From contig NZ_AP024355.1 in assembly GCF_019704135.1 (NCBI RefSeq), positions 1,482,001 to 1,546,000 on the forward strand: a stretch of 64,000 bases of DNA, written 5' to 3'. The stretch comes from Desulfuromonas versatilis. Its GTDB lineage: Bacteria > Desulfobacterota > Desulfuromonadia > Desulfuromonadales > NIT-T3. The translations under genes and the position numbers were made by a program. Positions 56,382 through 64,000 of the stretch are shown piece after piece. Within the stretch, counting starts at the first letter, position 1; the number at the start of each line of letters is the position of its first letter. The notes under the pieces were generated by a model. The model was not told the DNA's origin and did not search any database. It was given only the letters and a program-made list of their open reading frames with translations.

Positions 56382-56639
56382 ATGGCACTGTTCATGGACG
56401 TGCATAGAAAGGTGACCGGCCTTACCCCCGGCGAACTCGAAGAGATCGCCCGCAGCGGTTTGGAAACCGCCCGGGCAAAAGGGGTGGAGGTTCGTAATTT
56501 CTGGTACAACGCGAAGGAAGGCTGCATCTTCTGTCTGTGCGAAGCTTCCAGCAAGGAGGCGGCCATCGAGGCGCACCGCGCCTCCGGCGAGCCGATTCCC
56601 GATGAGATTTTCGAAGTGAAGGAAGGGAGCCTGCACTGA
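56382..56639 (+). CDS. DUF4242 small protein
   Basis: An 85-residue protein that begins MALFMDVHRKVTGLTPGEL and contains FWYNAKEGCIFCLCEAS and EAHRASGEPIPDEIFEV. These blocks match DUF4242, whose SCO4226-type members bind nickel in crystal structures as far as I recall; a histidine and cysteines are available here. AGGAGG precedes ATG 56382. It is monocistronic, with its own promoter and terminator. Role unknown. Confidence 0.85.
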   Translation: MALFMDVHRKVTGLTPGELEEIARSGLETARAKGVEVRNFWYNAKEGCIFCLCEASSKEAAIEAHRASGEPIPDEIFEVKEGSLH

Positions 56640-56659
56640 TCGTTCAGGCTTTTGTTTTT

Positions 56660-56683
56660 GGCCCCGGGATTGGGGCCTTTTTT
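56660..56683 (+). terminator. Rho-independent terminator
   Basis: GGCCCC / GGGGCC with loop GGGATT, followed by six T, directly after the DUF4242 gene. Confidence 0.9.
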
Positions 56684-56729
56684 GTACCTGAATTCGGCTA
56701 CACGGGGGCCAGGGCGGGCTATGGCCACC

Positions 56730-57566
56730 TCAAAGCGGCTTGTACCAGACGTTCATGCTCTCCAAGTCGCCGGAAATCTGGGTGTTGTTGACCAGGGAGC
56801 CGGCGAAGCTGTAGTCGCGCCGGGCGAAGGTGATGTTCATGCCGAAGCTGTAGGCCCGGGCGATGGTGTAGGCGGTGCGGATGCCGATCTGGCGGATGCC
56901 TTCCTCCATCTTGGCCAGCAGGTAGCTGGCCAGTCCCTTGCCGCGGGCTTCGGGAAGGGTGGCGAAATCGGTCATTTCGGCATTCTTGCCGGCGAAGTCG
57001 ATCTCGGCCGAGGAGAGGGCGATGAGCCTCTCGCCTTCGAGGATGCCGTAGTACTCGAGGTTCTCGTCCATGGTCCGGGCCAGGTAGCCGGGGTCGTGGA
57101 TGGGAAAGGGGTAGGAGGCGAACACCTGGCGGTAGAGCTCGGCCATCGGCTCGGCGTCCCCTTTCTGCATGGTGCGGCAGACCAGCCCCGCAGGCAGCGC
57201 GACCTGCTCGGGCTCGGCGGACTTCTGCTGGGCCTTCTCCAGCACCTGCGAGACCAACTCCGGCCGGTCCTCTTCGGCCCGGTCAGGGCAAAAGAAGCGG
57301 CTCAGGAAATAGCCGTCCCGCTCGCCGCGGAAAAACCCGGGAATTTTCGCCTCCTCGACGAAGCCGTTGTCCAGGAAGCGGCGCCGGGCATAGCCCGGCG
57401 CCTTGGCGAAAACCTTGCCGTAGCCGCGGCTCAGGGCCAGGGACACGGCGTAGTCGACGATCTGGGCGCAGTCCTTCTCGGCGACCTTCATCACGTAGGC
57501 GCGGTCGTTGGCCTTGCCGTGCTGGATCAGCGAATCGCCCAGGCGTACCACGGCATCAGGCGTCAT
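56730..57566 (-). CDS. ablB: Beta-lysine N6-acetyltransferase
   Basis: A 278-residue protein with a C-terminal GNAT fold (residues 130-278): acetyl-CoA loop region [14 protein letters not shown] and end block [27 protein letters not shown], read as family landmarks TAYTIARA and NVWYK. It acetylates beta-lysine made by the adjacent aminomutase to N-epsilon-acetyl-beta-lysine, a compatible solute. The start overlaps the kamA/ablA stop by 11 bases, so expression is coupled. The pair points to growth under salt stress. Confidence 0.92.
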   Translation of the reverse strand: MTPDAVVRLGDSLIQHGKANDRAYVMKVAEKDCAQIVDYAVSLALSRGYGKVFAKAPGYARRRFLDNGFVEEAKIPGFFRGERDGYFLSRFFCPDRAEEDRPELVSQVLEKAQQKSAEPEQVALPAGLVCRTMQKGDAEPMAELYRQVFASYPFPIHDPGYLARTMDENLEYYGILEGERLIALSSAEIDFAGKNAEMTDFATLPEARGKGLASYLLAKMEEGIRQIGIRTAYTIARAYSFGMNITFARRDYSFAGSLVNNTQISGDLESMNVWYKPL

Positions 57567-58872
57567 CTCTGCGCTCCATGCGTTCGTTGTTCTCGGGGGT
57601 CAGCGAGATGGTCTCGTCGAAGTCCGACAGCAGTCGCTCGATCCCCGTGGCGCGATACTCCTCGGCGTCCTCCGTGGGCAGGTGCAGGCCGCAGCTGTCG
57701 CACTTGCGATCGCAGAACATCGGCTCGTAGCTGTCGGGCTCCTTGTAGGTGGTGATGACCCCTTCGTAGTTGCGCAGCACCACCTTGTTGGTCGACAGGG
57801 AGATCAGGTAGTTGGGATTGAGGGGGATCTTGCCGCCGCCGCCCGGGGCGTCGATGACGTAGGTGGGCACGGCGAAGCCGCTGGTGTGGCCGATCAGGCT
57901 CTCCATGATCTCCACCCCCTTGCCCACCGGGGTGCGGAAGTGGGAGAGCCCCTCGGAGAGGTCGCACTGGTACAGGTAGTAGGGGCGCACCCGGTTGTCC
58001 ACCAGCTTGTGCACCAGCGCCTTCATGATCCGCGGGCAGTCGTTGACCCCGGCCAGCAGCACCGTCTGGTTGCCCAGGGGGATCCCCGCGTCGGCCAGCA
58101 GCCGCAGCGCCTGCTTGGAGGAGGTGGTGATCTCCCGGGGATGGTTGAAGTGGGTGTTGATCCAGACCGGGTGGTGCTTTTTGAGCATCGCCACCAGCTC
58201 GGGGGTGATGCGGTAGGGGAGCACCACCGGCATGCGGGTGCCGATGCGGATGACCTGGACGTGCTCGATCTGCCTGAGCTCGGTCAGGATCCAGTCCAGG
58301 TACTTGTCAGAGAGCATCAGCGGGTCGCCGCCGGAGAGCAGCACGTCGCGGATCTCCGGGGTGCGGCGGATGTAGTCCAGCCCCTGGCGGATGTCCTCGC
58401 TGCCGGGGATCGAGTCTTTATCGCCGACCTTGCGCTTGCGGGTGCAGTGGCGGCAGTACATGGAGCAGACGTTGCTGATCTGCAGCAGCACCCGGTCGGG
58501 GTAGCGGTGGGTGATCCCCGGCACCGGGCTGTCCTTGTCCTCGGCAAGCGGGTCGGCCATGTCGCAGCTTTCGATCTCCAGCTCCCGCGGGGAGGGGAAG
58601 GCCTGCTTGAACACCGGGTCGTTCTGGTAGTTTTCGGCGGCGATCAGCGAGAGGTAGTAGGGGGTGATGGAGAGGGGAAACTTGCGCAGGGTCAGTTCGA
58701 GCTTTTTTCGCTCCTTCTCGCCGAAGCGGATCCCCAGCAGGGTCTCCACCGTGGAGATCTTCTGGATCGAGTGCTTCAGCTGCCAGCGCCAGTCCCTCCA
58801 GTTGGCGGAATCGACGGTGTCGGTAGCGATTTGTTCGGCTATGTTTTTCTGGTTAGCCGAGTAGATAGGCAT
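57556..58872 (-). CDS. ablA: L-lysine 2,3-aminomutase
   Basis: A 438-residue radical SAM, PLP-dependent enzyme that converts L-lysine to L-beta-lysine. The SAM cluster motif is CSMYCRHC, followed by [10 protein letters not shown]. The PLP lysine region is [11 protein letters not shown]. The C-terminal cysteines CDRKCDSCG are a zinc-type site found in the clostridial enzyme. Length agrees with the family (about 416-440). AAAGGA precedes ATG 58872. Coupled ablB shows that the product goes to the osmolyte acetyl-beta-lysine and not to lysine fermentation. Confidence 0.95.
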   Translation of the reverse strand: MPIYSANQKNIAEQIATDTVDSANWRDWRWQLKHSIQKISTVETLLGIRFGEKERKKLELTLRKFPLSITPYYLSLIAAENYQNDPVFKQAFPSPRELEIESCDMADPLAEDKDSPVPGITHRYPDRVLLQISNVCSMYCRHCTRKRKVGDKDSIPGSEDIRQGLDYIRRTPEIRDVLLSGGDPLMLSDKYLDWILTELRQIEHVQVIRIGTRMPVVLPYRITPELVAMLKKHHPVWINTHFNHPREITTSSKQALRLLADAGIPLGNQTVLLAGVNDCPRIMKALVHKLVDNRVRPYYLYQCDLSEGLSHFRTPVGKGVEIMESLIGHTSGFAVPTYVIDAPGGGGKIPLNPNYLISLSTNKVVLRNYEGVITTYKEPDSYEPMFCDRKCDSCGLHLPTEDAEEYRATGIERLLSDFDETISLTPENNERMERRDDA

Positions 58873-58958
58873 AGGAAATTCCTTTACGAGTCAGATAGTT
58901 GAAAGTGAAAAACATTGGCTGAGCCTTGCGGCCAATCGATGGCCTGGGCCGATTGGGA

Positions 58959-59240
58959 TTAATTCGTCCCCTTTCGTGGCTGCGGGCCATTTTCGGATAG
59001 CTTCTGGCCCAGGTTCTGCCCCGTCGGCTCTTTCCGAGCGGGCTCGGTGGGCCACAGCAACATCCCCCGCGGGTCGGCTCTTCTAGCCCTGGCGGTCTTT
59101 TTCTGCGGGGCCTTGCCGGTGAGATCCTGCTGCTGCGGACATCCGCAAAGCGCCAGGCAGAGGACGCAGACAATCAGCAGCCGCAATGTGACGCAGGCGG
59201 CCGCCGGGTGGTTCTCCCTGGTGTGCAACGCTGTAAACAT
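58959..59240 (-). CDS. Small predicted lipoprotein
   Basis: A 93-residue frame with a hydrophobic stretch LLIVCVLCLALCGC whose end fits a lipobox, then a short basic and proline-rich tail with no recognisable domain. The listed ATG start would give an unusually long, polar N terminus. A TTG at 59186 would give a better lipoprotein signal, but neither start has a good ribosome site. It lies between the marR and ablA genes on the same strand. Function unknown; it may be spurious. Confidence 0.4.
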   Translation of the reverse strand: MFTALHTRENHPAAACVTLRLLIVCVLCLALCGCPQQQDLTGKAPQKKTARARRADPRGMLLWPTEPARKEPTGQNLGQKLSENGPQPRKGTN

Positions 59241-59339
59241 GGCGATATCTTTGCGCCTCGGGCCTCGTGGAGGCCCTGGGCAACAAACTCTCTCATGCGG
59301 TTTGGGGTGGTAAGGCGATCGTCAGGCGGGGTGCTGGGG

Positions 59340-59942
59340 TCAGAAACCTTCGGGGGGGCCGGGTTCACCCGAGGATAGAGGCGCAATGGGGCCGGTTTCG
59401 AGAACCGGCGAGGCCTCGATCCTGCGGGCCTCCATCATGTCCACCAGCTTCTCGAGGGCCAGGGTGATGGAGACCTGTTCGAGCTCCGGCAGTCCCTTCA
59501 GGGATTCGGCCAGCGTCTCCTGCAGCGGCGAGGGGGCGCTGGCCACCAGGGCCTCGCCGGCCTCGGTGACGCCGATCCGCACCTGGCGCCGGTCCTGGCT
59601 TCCCCGCTGGCGGGTCACCAGCGCTTTGGACTCCAACCGGTCGACGATGCCGACGATGGTGCTGGGGCTCAGGTAGACCTTGCGGGCCAGCTGGGTGGTG
59701 GTCAACGGCCCCTCCTCGGCCAGGGCCAGCAGGCAGCCGAGCTGGGGACCGGTGATGTCGTGGTCCTGGGTCAGCTTGCGGCTGTGGATCTCGACGGCCC
59801 GGATGATCCGCCGGATGGATTGGAGGATGCGCAGTTCATAGCTCCCCTTCGGCACCGGCGGGGTGGCTGCGGGCCCGGGCAGAACCGCGCCGGTCCTGGT
59901 CGCGTCGGGTGCTTCCTGCTGCTCTTTCGGGAGGCGGTTCAT
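59340..59942 (-). CDS. MarR-family transcriptional regulator
   Basis: A 200-residue protein. After a polar, poorly conserved N-terminal extension (residues 1-32), a winged helix-turn-helix of MarR type follows: LRILQSIRRIIRAVEIHSRKL (dimer helix region), LTTTQLARKVYLSPSTIVGIVDRLE (recognition helix region) and the wing around RQRGSQDRRQVRI with its DxR core. It lies upstream of the ablAB solute genes in the same orientation. MarR-type EctR proteins regulate ectoine genes in some bacteria, so osmotic control of ablAB is a reasonable guess, no more. Confidence 0.9.
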   Translation of the reverse strand: MNRLPKEQQEAPDATRTGAVLPGPAATPPVPKGSYELRILQSIRRIIRAVEIHSRKLTQDHDITGPQLGCLLALAEEGPLTTTQLARKVYLSPSTIVGIVDRLESKALVTRQRGSQDRRQVRIGVTEAGEALVASAPSPLQETLAESLKGLPELEQVSITLALEKLVDMMEARRIEASPVLETGPIAPLSSGEPGPPEGF

Positions 59943-59979
59943 CGTTTTTCCGTTCCTTGTTTTTCGATTGAAATGTTTC

Positions 59980-60019
59980 GTGTTCGAAGCTTTCTAACAC
60001 AAATAATCTATCTTGTCAA
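59980..60019 (-). promoter_or_regulatory. marR promoter with overlapping dyad operator
   Basis: In the minus sense TTGACA (60014-60019) and TAGAAA (59991-59996) are 17 bases apart, a fair sigma-70 promoter. The inverted repeat GTGTT-N11-AACAC (59980-60000) covers the -10 box and is the right size for a MarR dimer, suggesting autorepression. Confidence 0.55.
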
Positions 60020-60052
60020 AAGGCGCGGGAGAATTCACCCCCGCGCCTTTTG
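60016..60052 (-). terminator. Terminator of the otsB-thiolase-fadB operon
   Basis: TCAAAAGGCGCGGG pairs with CCCGCGCCTTTTGA, giving a T-run on the minus strand. It starts 29 bases after the fadB stop and its left arm overlaps the marR -35 box. Confidence 0.75.
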
Positions 60053-60080
60053 ACCGGGGTTGCTCCGGGCTCAGTCCCGC

Positions 60081-62183
60081 TCAGTCCCGCTCGGTCCAGC
60101 CGGGATCGGGCCGGAAGCGTTCCCCGTGGGTCCGGGCCAGCGCCTCCAGCGCCTCCCGGATCTTTGCGAAGCCGCGCGTGCGGGCGTAGCGCAGGGGGCC
60201 GCCGCGGAACGGGGCGAAGCCGGTGCCGAAGATCATCGCCCCGTCGAGCAGTTCCTCGTCCGCGACGATCCCCTCGCGCAGGCAGGCCATGCAGGCGTTG
60301 AGCATCGGCAGCAGCAGCCGCTCGAGCAGCTGGGGGCCGGCCAGGGCCGTCTCCTCCTCTTTCTGCGGCTCGCCCTCCTTCCACCGGTAGAAGCCCTGCC
60401 CCGACTTGCGCCCCAGCTCGCCCCGTTCGACCTTGTCGCGAAACCACCCCGGCACCTGGCCCGCCGCAGGGCCCAGCTGCCCCTGCAGCAGCTCGGCGAC
60501 GCTCAGGCAGATATCGAGCCCCACCCGGTCAGCCAGCTCCACCGGTCCCACCGGCATGCCGAACTCCAGGGCGGCGCGGTCGATGGTCTCGGCGGCCACC
60601 CCCTCGCCGAGCAGCAGCATCGCCTCGACCAGGTAGGGGGTCAGGGCCCGGTTGACCAGAAAGCCCGGCGCGCTGGCCACCGGCACCGGCAGCCGGTCGA
60701 TCCGCCCGACGAGGGCGCGGGCAAGCTCCAGGGCCTCCGGGCGGACGGCGTCGTGATGAACCACCTCGACCAGCTGCATCCTGGCCACCGGGTTGAAAAA
60801 GTGCAGCCCGACCAGGCGGCCGGGGTCCTCCAGGGCTTCGCGCAGCTGCTCCAGGGGGATGCTCGAGGTGTTGGTGGCCAGCAGCGCCCCCGGCTTGAGC
60901 TGGGGCTCGATCTCCCTATAGACCTGGCGCTTGATCTCGAGCTTCTCCGGCACCGCTTCGATGACCAGGTCCGCCCGGGCTGCGCCACGGTTGCGCAGGT
61001 CGGGAATCAGCCTGTCAAGCACCTCGCGGGTGCGGGCCGCGGAAAAATGCTTTTTGCGGCACAGCTCGGCGGTTTTGCCAACGGCCCGGGCGACCGTCTC
61101 CGGCTGGGGATCGTAGAGGCTGACCCGCAACCCCTGCAGGGCGCACCAGCCGGCGATCTCGCCGCCCATGGCGCCGGCCCCGATCACGTGCAGGTGCGCG
61201 ATTTCGCTGCGCCCGGCCCCCGCCAGTTTTTTCAGCTTCTCGCGCAGGAAGAACACCCTGACCAGGTTCTGCGCCGTCTTGCCGGTCAGCAGCCCGGCGA
61301 AGGAGGGGATCTCCGCGCGGCGCATCGTCTCGGGGTCGCCGCCGTGCTCCTCCCACAGGGAAATCAGGGCCTCGGGGGCCGGGTAGTGCTGGGGGGGAGC
61401 CTTGGCGGCGGCTTTGGCGCGCATCTGCCGGGCTTCGAGCTGGCGGGCCGGGCGGGTGGTCAGCAGCCGGTCCTTGAGGTCGCTGCGCTGGGCCTCGATG
61501 CCCCCGGAGAGCGCGGCCCGCACCGCCTCGCGGATATGGCGCTCCTCGACCAGCGCGTCGACCAGGCCGAGCCCATGGGCGCGGCGGGCGTCGAGGGTCT
61601 TGCCGGTCAGCATCAGGGTCATGGCCTCGAGCGGGTCGATCAGGTGGGTCAGCCGTGCGGTGCCGCCGAGCCCCGGGTGCAGGCCGAGCAGGATCTCCGG
61701 CAGGCCGAGCCGGGCGCCCGGCACCGCCAGGCGGTAGCGGCAGCACAGCGCCAGCTCCAGCCCGCCGCCGAGGCAGGGGCCGTGGATGACCGCCACGCTC
61801 GGGAAGGGCAGGGCCGCCAGGCGATCGGCGACGGCGTGGGCGCCCGTCAGCTTTTCGCCGATCGCGTCCTGGCCGCCGAGATGGCGGAACTCCGCGATAT
61901 CCGCCCCGGCGCAGAAGCCGGCTGGTTTCACCGAACGCAGCACCACTCCCCGGGGGGGATCCGCCGAGAGGCCCTCGAGGATCTCGCCCAGCTCCCGCAG
62001 CACTTCTTCGCCGAGCAGGTTGACCGAGGAGCCGGCTTTGTCGAAAAACAGCCAGGCCACCCCGTCCTCATCCCTGGCCAGGTGCCAGTTGGCCCATGCC
62101 TGGACGGATGTCTCCGCGCCGGCGCGCAGGGGGCCTTGTTCCATCTCCCGGGGGAGCAGGCTCTGCAGAATTTTTCCGCTCAT
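60081..62183 (-). CDS. fadB: Fatty-acid oxidation multifunctional enzyme (enoyl-CoA hydratase/3-hydroxyacyl-CoA dehydrogenase)
   Basis: A 700-residue protein. The N-terminal crotonase domain (to about 230) has the oxyanion loop FCAGADIAEF and both catalytic glutamates, in GGGLELAL and LPEILLGLHPGLGG. The dehydrogenase has the Rossmann motif VIGAGAMGGEIAGW near 310 and the catalytic region VGLHFFNPVARMQLVE, followed by two C-terminal helical domains (GPVELADRVGLD, GFYRWKEGE). It performs the middle two steps of beta-oxidation. ATG 62183 overlaps the thiolase stop as ATGA. It lacks an isomerase-type extension, as in FadJ. Confidence 0.92.
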   Translation of the reverse strand: MSGKILQSLLPREMEQGPLRAGAETSVQAWANWHLARDEDGVAWLFFDKAGSSVNLLGEEVLRELGEILEGLSADPPRGVVLRSVKPAGFCAGADIAEFRHLGGQDAIGEKLTGAHAVADRLAALPFPSVAVIHGPCLGGGLELALCCRYRLAVPGARLGLPEILLGLHPGLGGTARLTHLIDPLEAMTLMLTGKTLDARRAHGLGLVDALVEERHIREAVRAALSGGIEAQRSDLKDRLLTTRPARQLEARQMRAKAAAKAPPQHYPAPEALISLWEEHGGDPETMRRAEIPSFAGLLTGKTAQNLVRVFFLREKLKKLAGAGRSEIAHLHVIGAGAMGGEIAGWCALQGLRVSLYDPQPETVARAVGKTAELCRKKHFSAARTREVLDRLIPDLRNRGAARADLVIEAVPEKLEIKRQVYREIEPQLKPGALLATNTSSIPLEQLREALEDPGRLVGLHFFNPVARMQLVEVVHHDAVRPEALELARALVGRIDRLPVPVASAPGFLVNRALTPYLVEAMLLLGEGVAAETIDRAALEFGMPVGPVELADRVGLDICLSVAELLQGQLGPAAGQVPGWFRDKVERGELGRKSGQGFYRWKEGEPQKEEETALAGPQLLERLLLPMLNACMACLREGIVADEELLDGAMIFGTGFAPFRGGPLRYARTRGFAKIREALEALARTHGERFRPDPGWTERD

Positions 62184-63523
62184 GGCGAACCCTCCTGGAG
62201 CGCTTCGATGAGCATCGCCCCGGCCTGGCCGCCGCCGATGCACTCGGTCGCCAGGCCGAGCCTGGCGCCGGTGCGCCGCAGGGCGTTTACCAGGTGCAGC
62301 ACGATGCGGTTGCCGCTGGCGCCCACCGGGTGGCCCAGGGCCACGGCGCCGCCGTCGATGTTGAGCCGCTCGGGGTCGATCCGCCCCAGGGGCCCGTCGC
62401 GACCGAGCACCTCGCGGCAGAACTCCCCATCCTCCCAGGCGGCCAGGCAGGCCAGCACCTGGGCGGCGAAGGCCTCGTTGAGCTCCCACAGCTCCATCTG
62501 CTCCAGTCCGAGTCCGTGACGCCCGAGCAGGGCGCTGGCGGCGAGCACCGGGGCAAGTCCCATGATCTTCGGGTCGAGGGCGGCCCATTCGCTGTCGATG
62601 ATCCGCGCCTTGGGGGACAGCCGGTATTTTTCAACGGCATCTTCCGAGGCGAGGATCAGCCAGGAGGCGCCGTCGGTCACCTGGGAGCTGTTGCCGGCGG
62701 TCACCTGGCCGTAGGGGGGCTCGAAGACCGGCTTGAGTTTCGTCAGCGCCTCCAGGGAGGTGTCGGGGCGCACCCCGTCGTCCCGCTCGAAGATCTCGCC
62801 GTCGGCGGAGATGGCCGCCTCGATCTCCCCGTCCAGCCACCCCTCGGCCTGGGCCCGGGCCAGCCTCTGGTGGCTGCGCAGGGCGTAGCGGTCGGCCTGC
62901 TCGCGGCCGATCCCGAACAGGTGGGCGAGGACCTCGGCCGTCTGCCCCATGCTGAGCCCGACGACGGGGTCGGTGAGCCCCTGCTCCAGGCCCATGACCG
63001 GCTTGAACATCCGCGGCCGCCAGTCGCCGATCCTGGCGGCGCGCTCGGGCAGGGAGTCGGCCTGGCGCAGGTCGGCGAGCCACTCCACGGTCTCCGGCCG
63101 GACCATCAGCGGTGCGTGGCTGAGCGCTTCGGCCCCCCCGGCCAGAACCAGCTCGCAGGCCCCGTCGCGGATGTACTTGTAGGCCGTGTCGACCGACTGC
63201 ATCCCCGAGCCGCAGTTGATCTGCACGGTGAAGGCCCGGGTCCGCTCGCCCATCCCCAGGCGCAGGGCCGCGATGCGGGCCGGGTTCATCTCGCCGGAGA
63301 GCACGTTGACGCAGCCCAGGATGACCTGGTCATAGGCGTCAAGGGGAGCGCCCTGGCGCAGCAGCAGCGGGCGGCCGCACTGCACCGCCAGGTCGACGGG
63401 GGTAAACGGTCCGGGCCGGCCGCGCACCTTGAGAAACGGGGTGCGCGCGCCGTCGACGATATACACCGGGCGCCGCTGGTTGCGGCCCTCCCGGGCCGCC
63501 GGGTTCGATGCACCGTTGCTCAT
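62180..63523 (-). CDS. fadA: Acetyl-CoA C-acyltransferase (thiolase)
   Basis: A 447-residue thiolase that completes the beta-oxidation cycle with FadB. The nucleophilic cysteine is in VQINCGSGMQS, the active-site histidine blocks are NEAFAAQV and GGAVALGHPVGASG, and the second cysteine is in CIGGGQAGAM. The longer length fits the FadI type. AGGGAGG precedes ATG 63523, which overlaps the trehalose-phosphatase stop as ATGA. The FadI/FadJ-like pair may serve either degradation or, in anaerobes, acyl-CoA synthesis. Confidence 0.92.
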   Translation of the reverse strand: MSNGASNPAAREGRNQRRPVYIVDGARTPFLKVRGRPGPFTPVDLAVQCGRPLLLRQGAPLDAYDQVILGCVNVLSGEMNPARIAALRLGMGERTRAFTVQINCGSGMQSVDTAYKYIRDGACELVLAGGAEALSHAPLMVRPETVEWLADLRQADSLPERAARIGDWRPRMFKPVMGLEQGLTDPVVGLSMGQTAEVLAHLFGIGREQADRYALRSHQRLARAQAEGWLDGEIEAAISADGEIFERDDGVRPDTSLEALTKLKPVFEPPYGQVTAGNSSQVTDGASWLILASEDAVEKYRLSPKARIIDSEWAALDPKIMGLAPVLAASALLGRHGLGLEQMELWELNEAFAAQVLACLAAWEDGEFCREVLGRDGPLGRIDPERLNIDGGAVALGHPVGASGNRIVLHLVNALRRTGARLGLATECIGGGQAGAMLIEALQEGSP

Positions 63524-64000
63524 GGCGTGCCTCCCTTGAGGGTTTCGCGCCGGTCGAGCAGCTCGGCCAGGCGCTGGAGAAAGATGCCGACCTCGCCGGG
63601 ATTCTCCAGGGCGTAGGCCGCCGCCGTGGGCCGGCTCTCGTCGCGCACCAGGATGCCGATCCCCCGGCCGCGCAGCTCGCGCAGGGCGTCCTCGTCGGTG
63701 AGGTCGTCGCCGATATACAGGGGTACCACCCCCTCGCCGGCGAGGCCGAGCTGCGGCAGCAGCCAGCAAAGCGCCTTGCCCTTGTCCCAGTCGATGTCCG
63801 GGCGCAGCTCGAAGATCATCTTGCCGCCGGTGCGGCGCAGGCCGGCGTTCCCTGCCAGCACCTGCTCGACCGCCCGCTCCACGTCGGCCACCCGGTCCTC
63901 GGCGACCCGCCGGAAATGTACGGCGATGGCGAACTTCTTGCGCTCGACCTGGCAGCCGGGGACCCCGGCGAGGAGCCCGTGCAGCTCTTGCTCGGCCCGC
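63520..64000 (-). CDS. otsB: Trehalose-6-phosphate phosphatase (C-terminal part)
   Basis: The frame is open to the window end, so the N-terminal part with the nucleophile DxD motif lies outside. Visible HAD-family features are the region VERKKFAIAVHFRRV, GKMIFELRPDIDWDKGKAL and the Mg-binding motif IGDDLTDEDAL, the classic OtsB signature. It would dephosphorylate trehalose 6-phosphate to trehalose, a second compatible solute beside acetyl-beta-lysine. Its stop overlaps the thiolase start as ATGA. Confidence 0.88.
   Translation of the reverse strand, partial: RAEQELHGLLAGVPGCQVERKKFAIAVHFRRVAEDRVADVERAVEQVLAGNAGLRRTGGKMIFELRPDIDWDKGKALCWLLPQLGLAGEGVVPLYIGDDLTDEDALRELRGRGIGILVRDESRPTAAAYALENPGEVGIFLQRLAELLDRRETLKGGTP

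Noticed and set aside
58915-58931. Sigma-54 promoter TGGCTG...TTGC upstream of ablA
   Set aside because: The spacing is one base short, the -24 box is poor, and it points away from ablA.

Overview
The window is GC-rich chromosomal DNA from a Gram-negative bacterium. The likely source is an anaerobic member of the Desulfuromonadales/Geobacter group from a saline habitat; this is inferred from gene content, not measured. The clues are a tungsten-type aldehyde:ferredoxin oxidoreductase beside a MoaD-like protein, lysine 2,3-aminomutase plus beta-lysine acetyltransferase (a compatible-solute pair), many sigma-54 activators and hybrid kinases, a probable selenocysteine protein, and multihaem-free but iron-sulfur-rich redox genes. 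I see no tRNA, rRNA, CRISPR array, phage gene or transposase.

Layout. 1-5.4 kb: small envelope and hypothetical genes, including an EF-hand protein, a rhodanese-like lipoprotein read through an in-frame UGA, CreA, an MFS carrier, a tautomerase and a histidine-rich glycine-zipper lipoprotein. 5.4-13 kb: a PLP trans-sulfuration-type enzyme, RlpA, a histone-deacetylase-fold enzyme, the kbl-tdh threonine/glycine operon with an ACT-domain protein, and exonuclease III. 13-14.7 kb: an HDOD-GAF protein. 14.7-37 kb: the most unusual region. A leftward operon (TolC, periplasmic adaptor, GAF-HlyD fusion, PqqD-like/M50/HlyD fusion, truncated SecA-like ATPase) faces a rightward operon (a 2752-residue LEPR-XLL/DUF4347 cadherin-type surface protein, a double-Hpt hybrid kinase, and a REC-degenerate GGDEF-EAL protein). 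I read this as a dedicated export, processing and c-di-GMP control system for one giant adhesin; it has no ABC ATPase and its substrate has no RTX repeats. 37-44 kb: another hybrid kinase, aldehyde:ferredoxin oxidoreductase with MoaD, and a GabT-type aminotransferase.

44-54.4 kb: a sigma-54-centred amino-acid module. A Cache-PAS kinase and its sigma-54 response regulator are followed by a five-gene Liv-type ABC importer and a PAS-type sigma-54 activator. Near-consensus -24/-12 promoters precede the aminotransferase, the kinase and the importer, and a 47-bp perfect palindrome lies about 100 bp upstream of the importer promoter. 54.4-64 kb: an aldo/keto reductase-ferredoxin protein with an iron-sulfur flavoprotein, a DUF4242 protein, the ablAB solute genes, a MarR regulator with a candidate operator, and an operon whose overlapping stop/start codons join trehalose-phosphatase (cut by the window end), thiolase and FadB.

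Several families of dispersed imperfect palindromes sit between or inside operons, without any mobile-element gene in the window.
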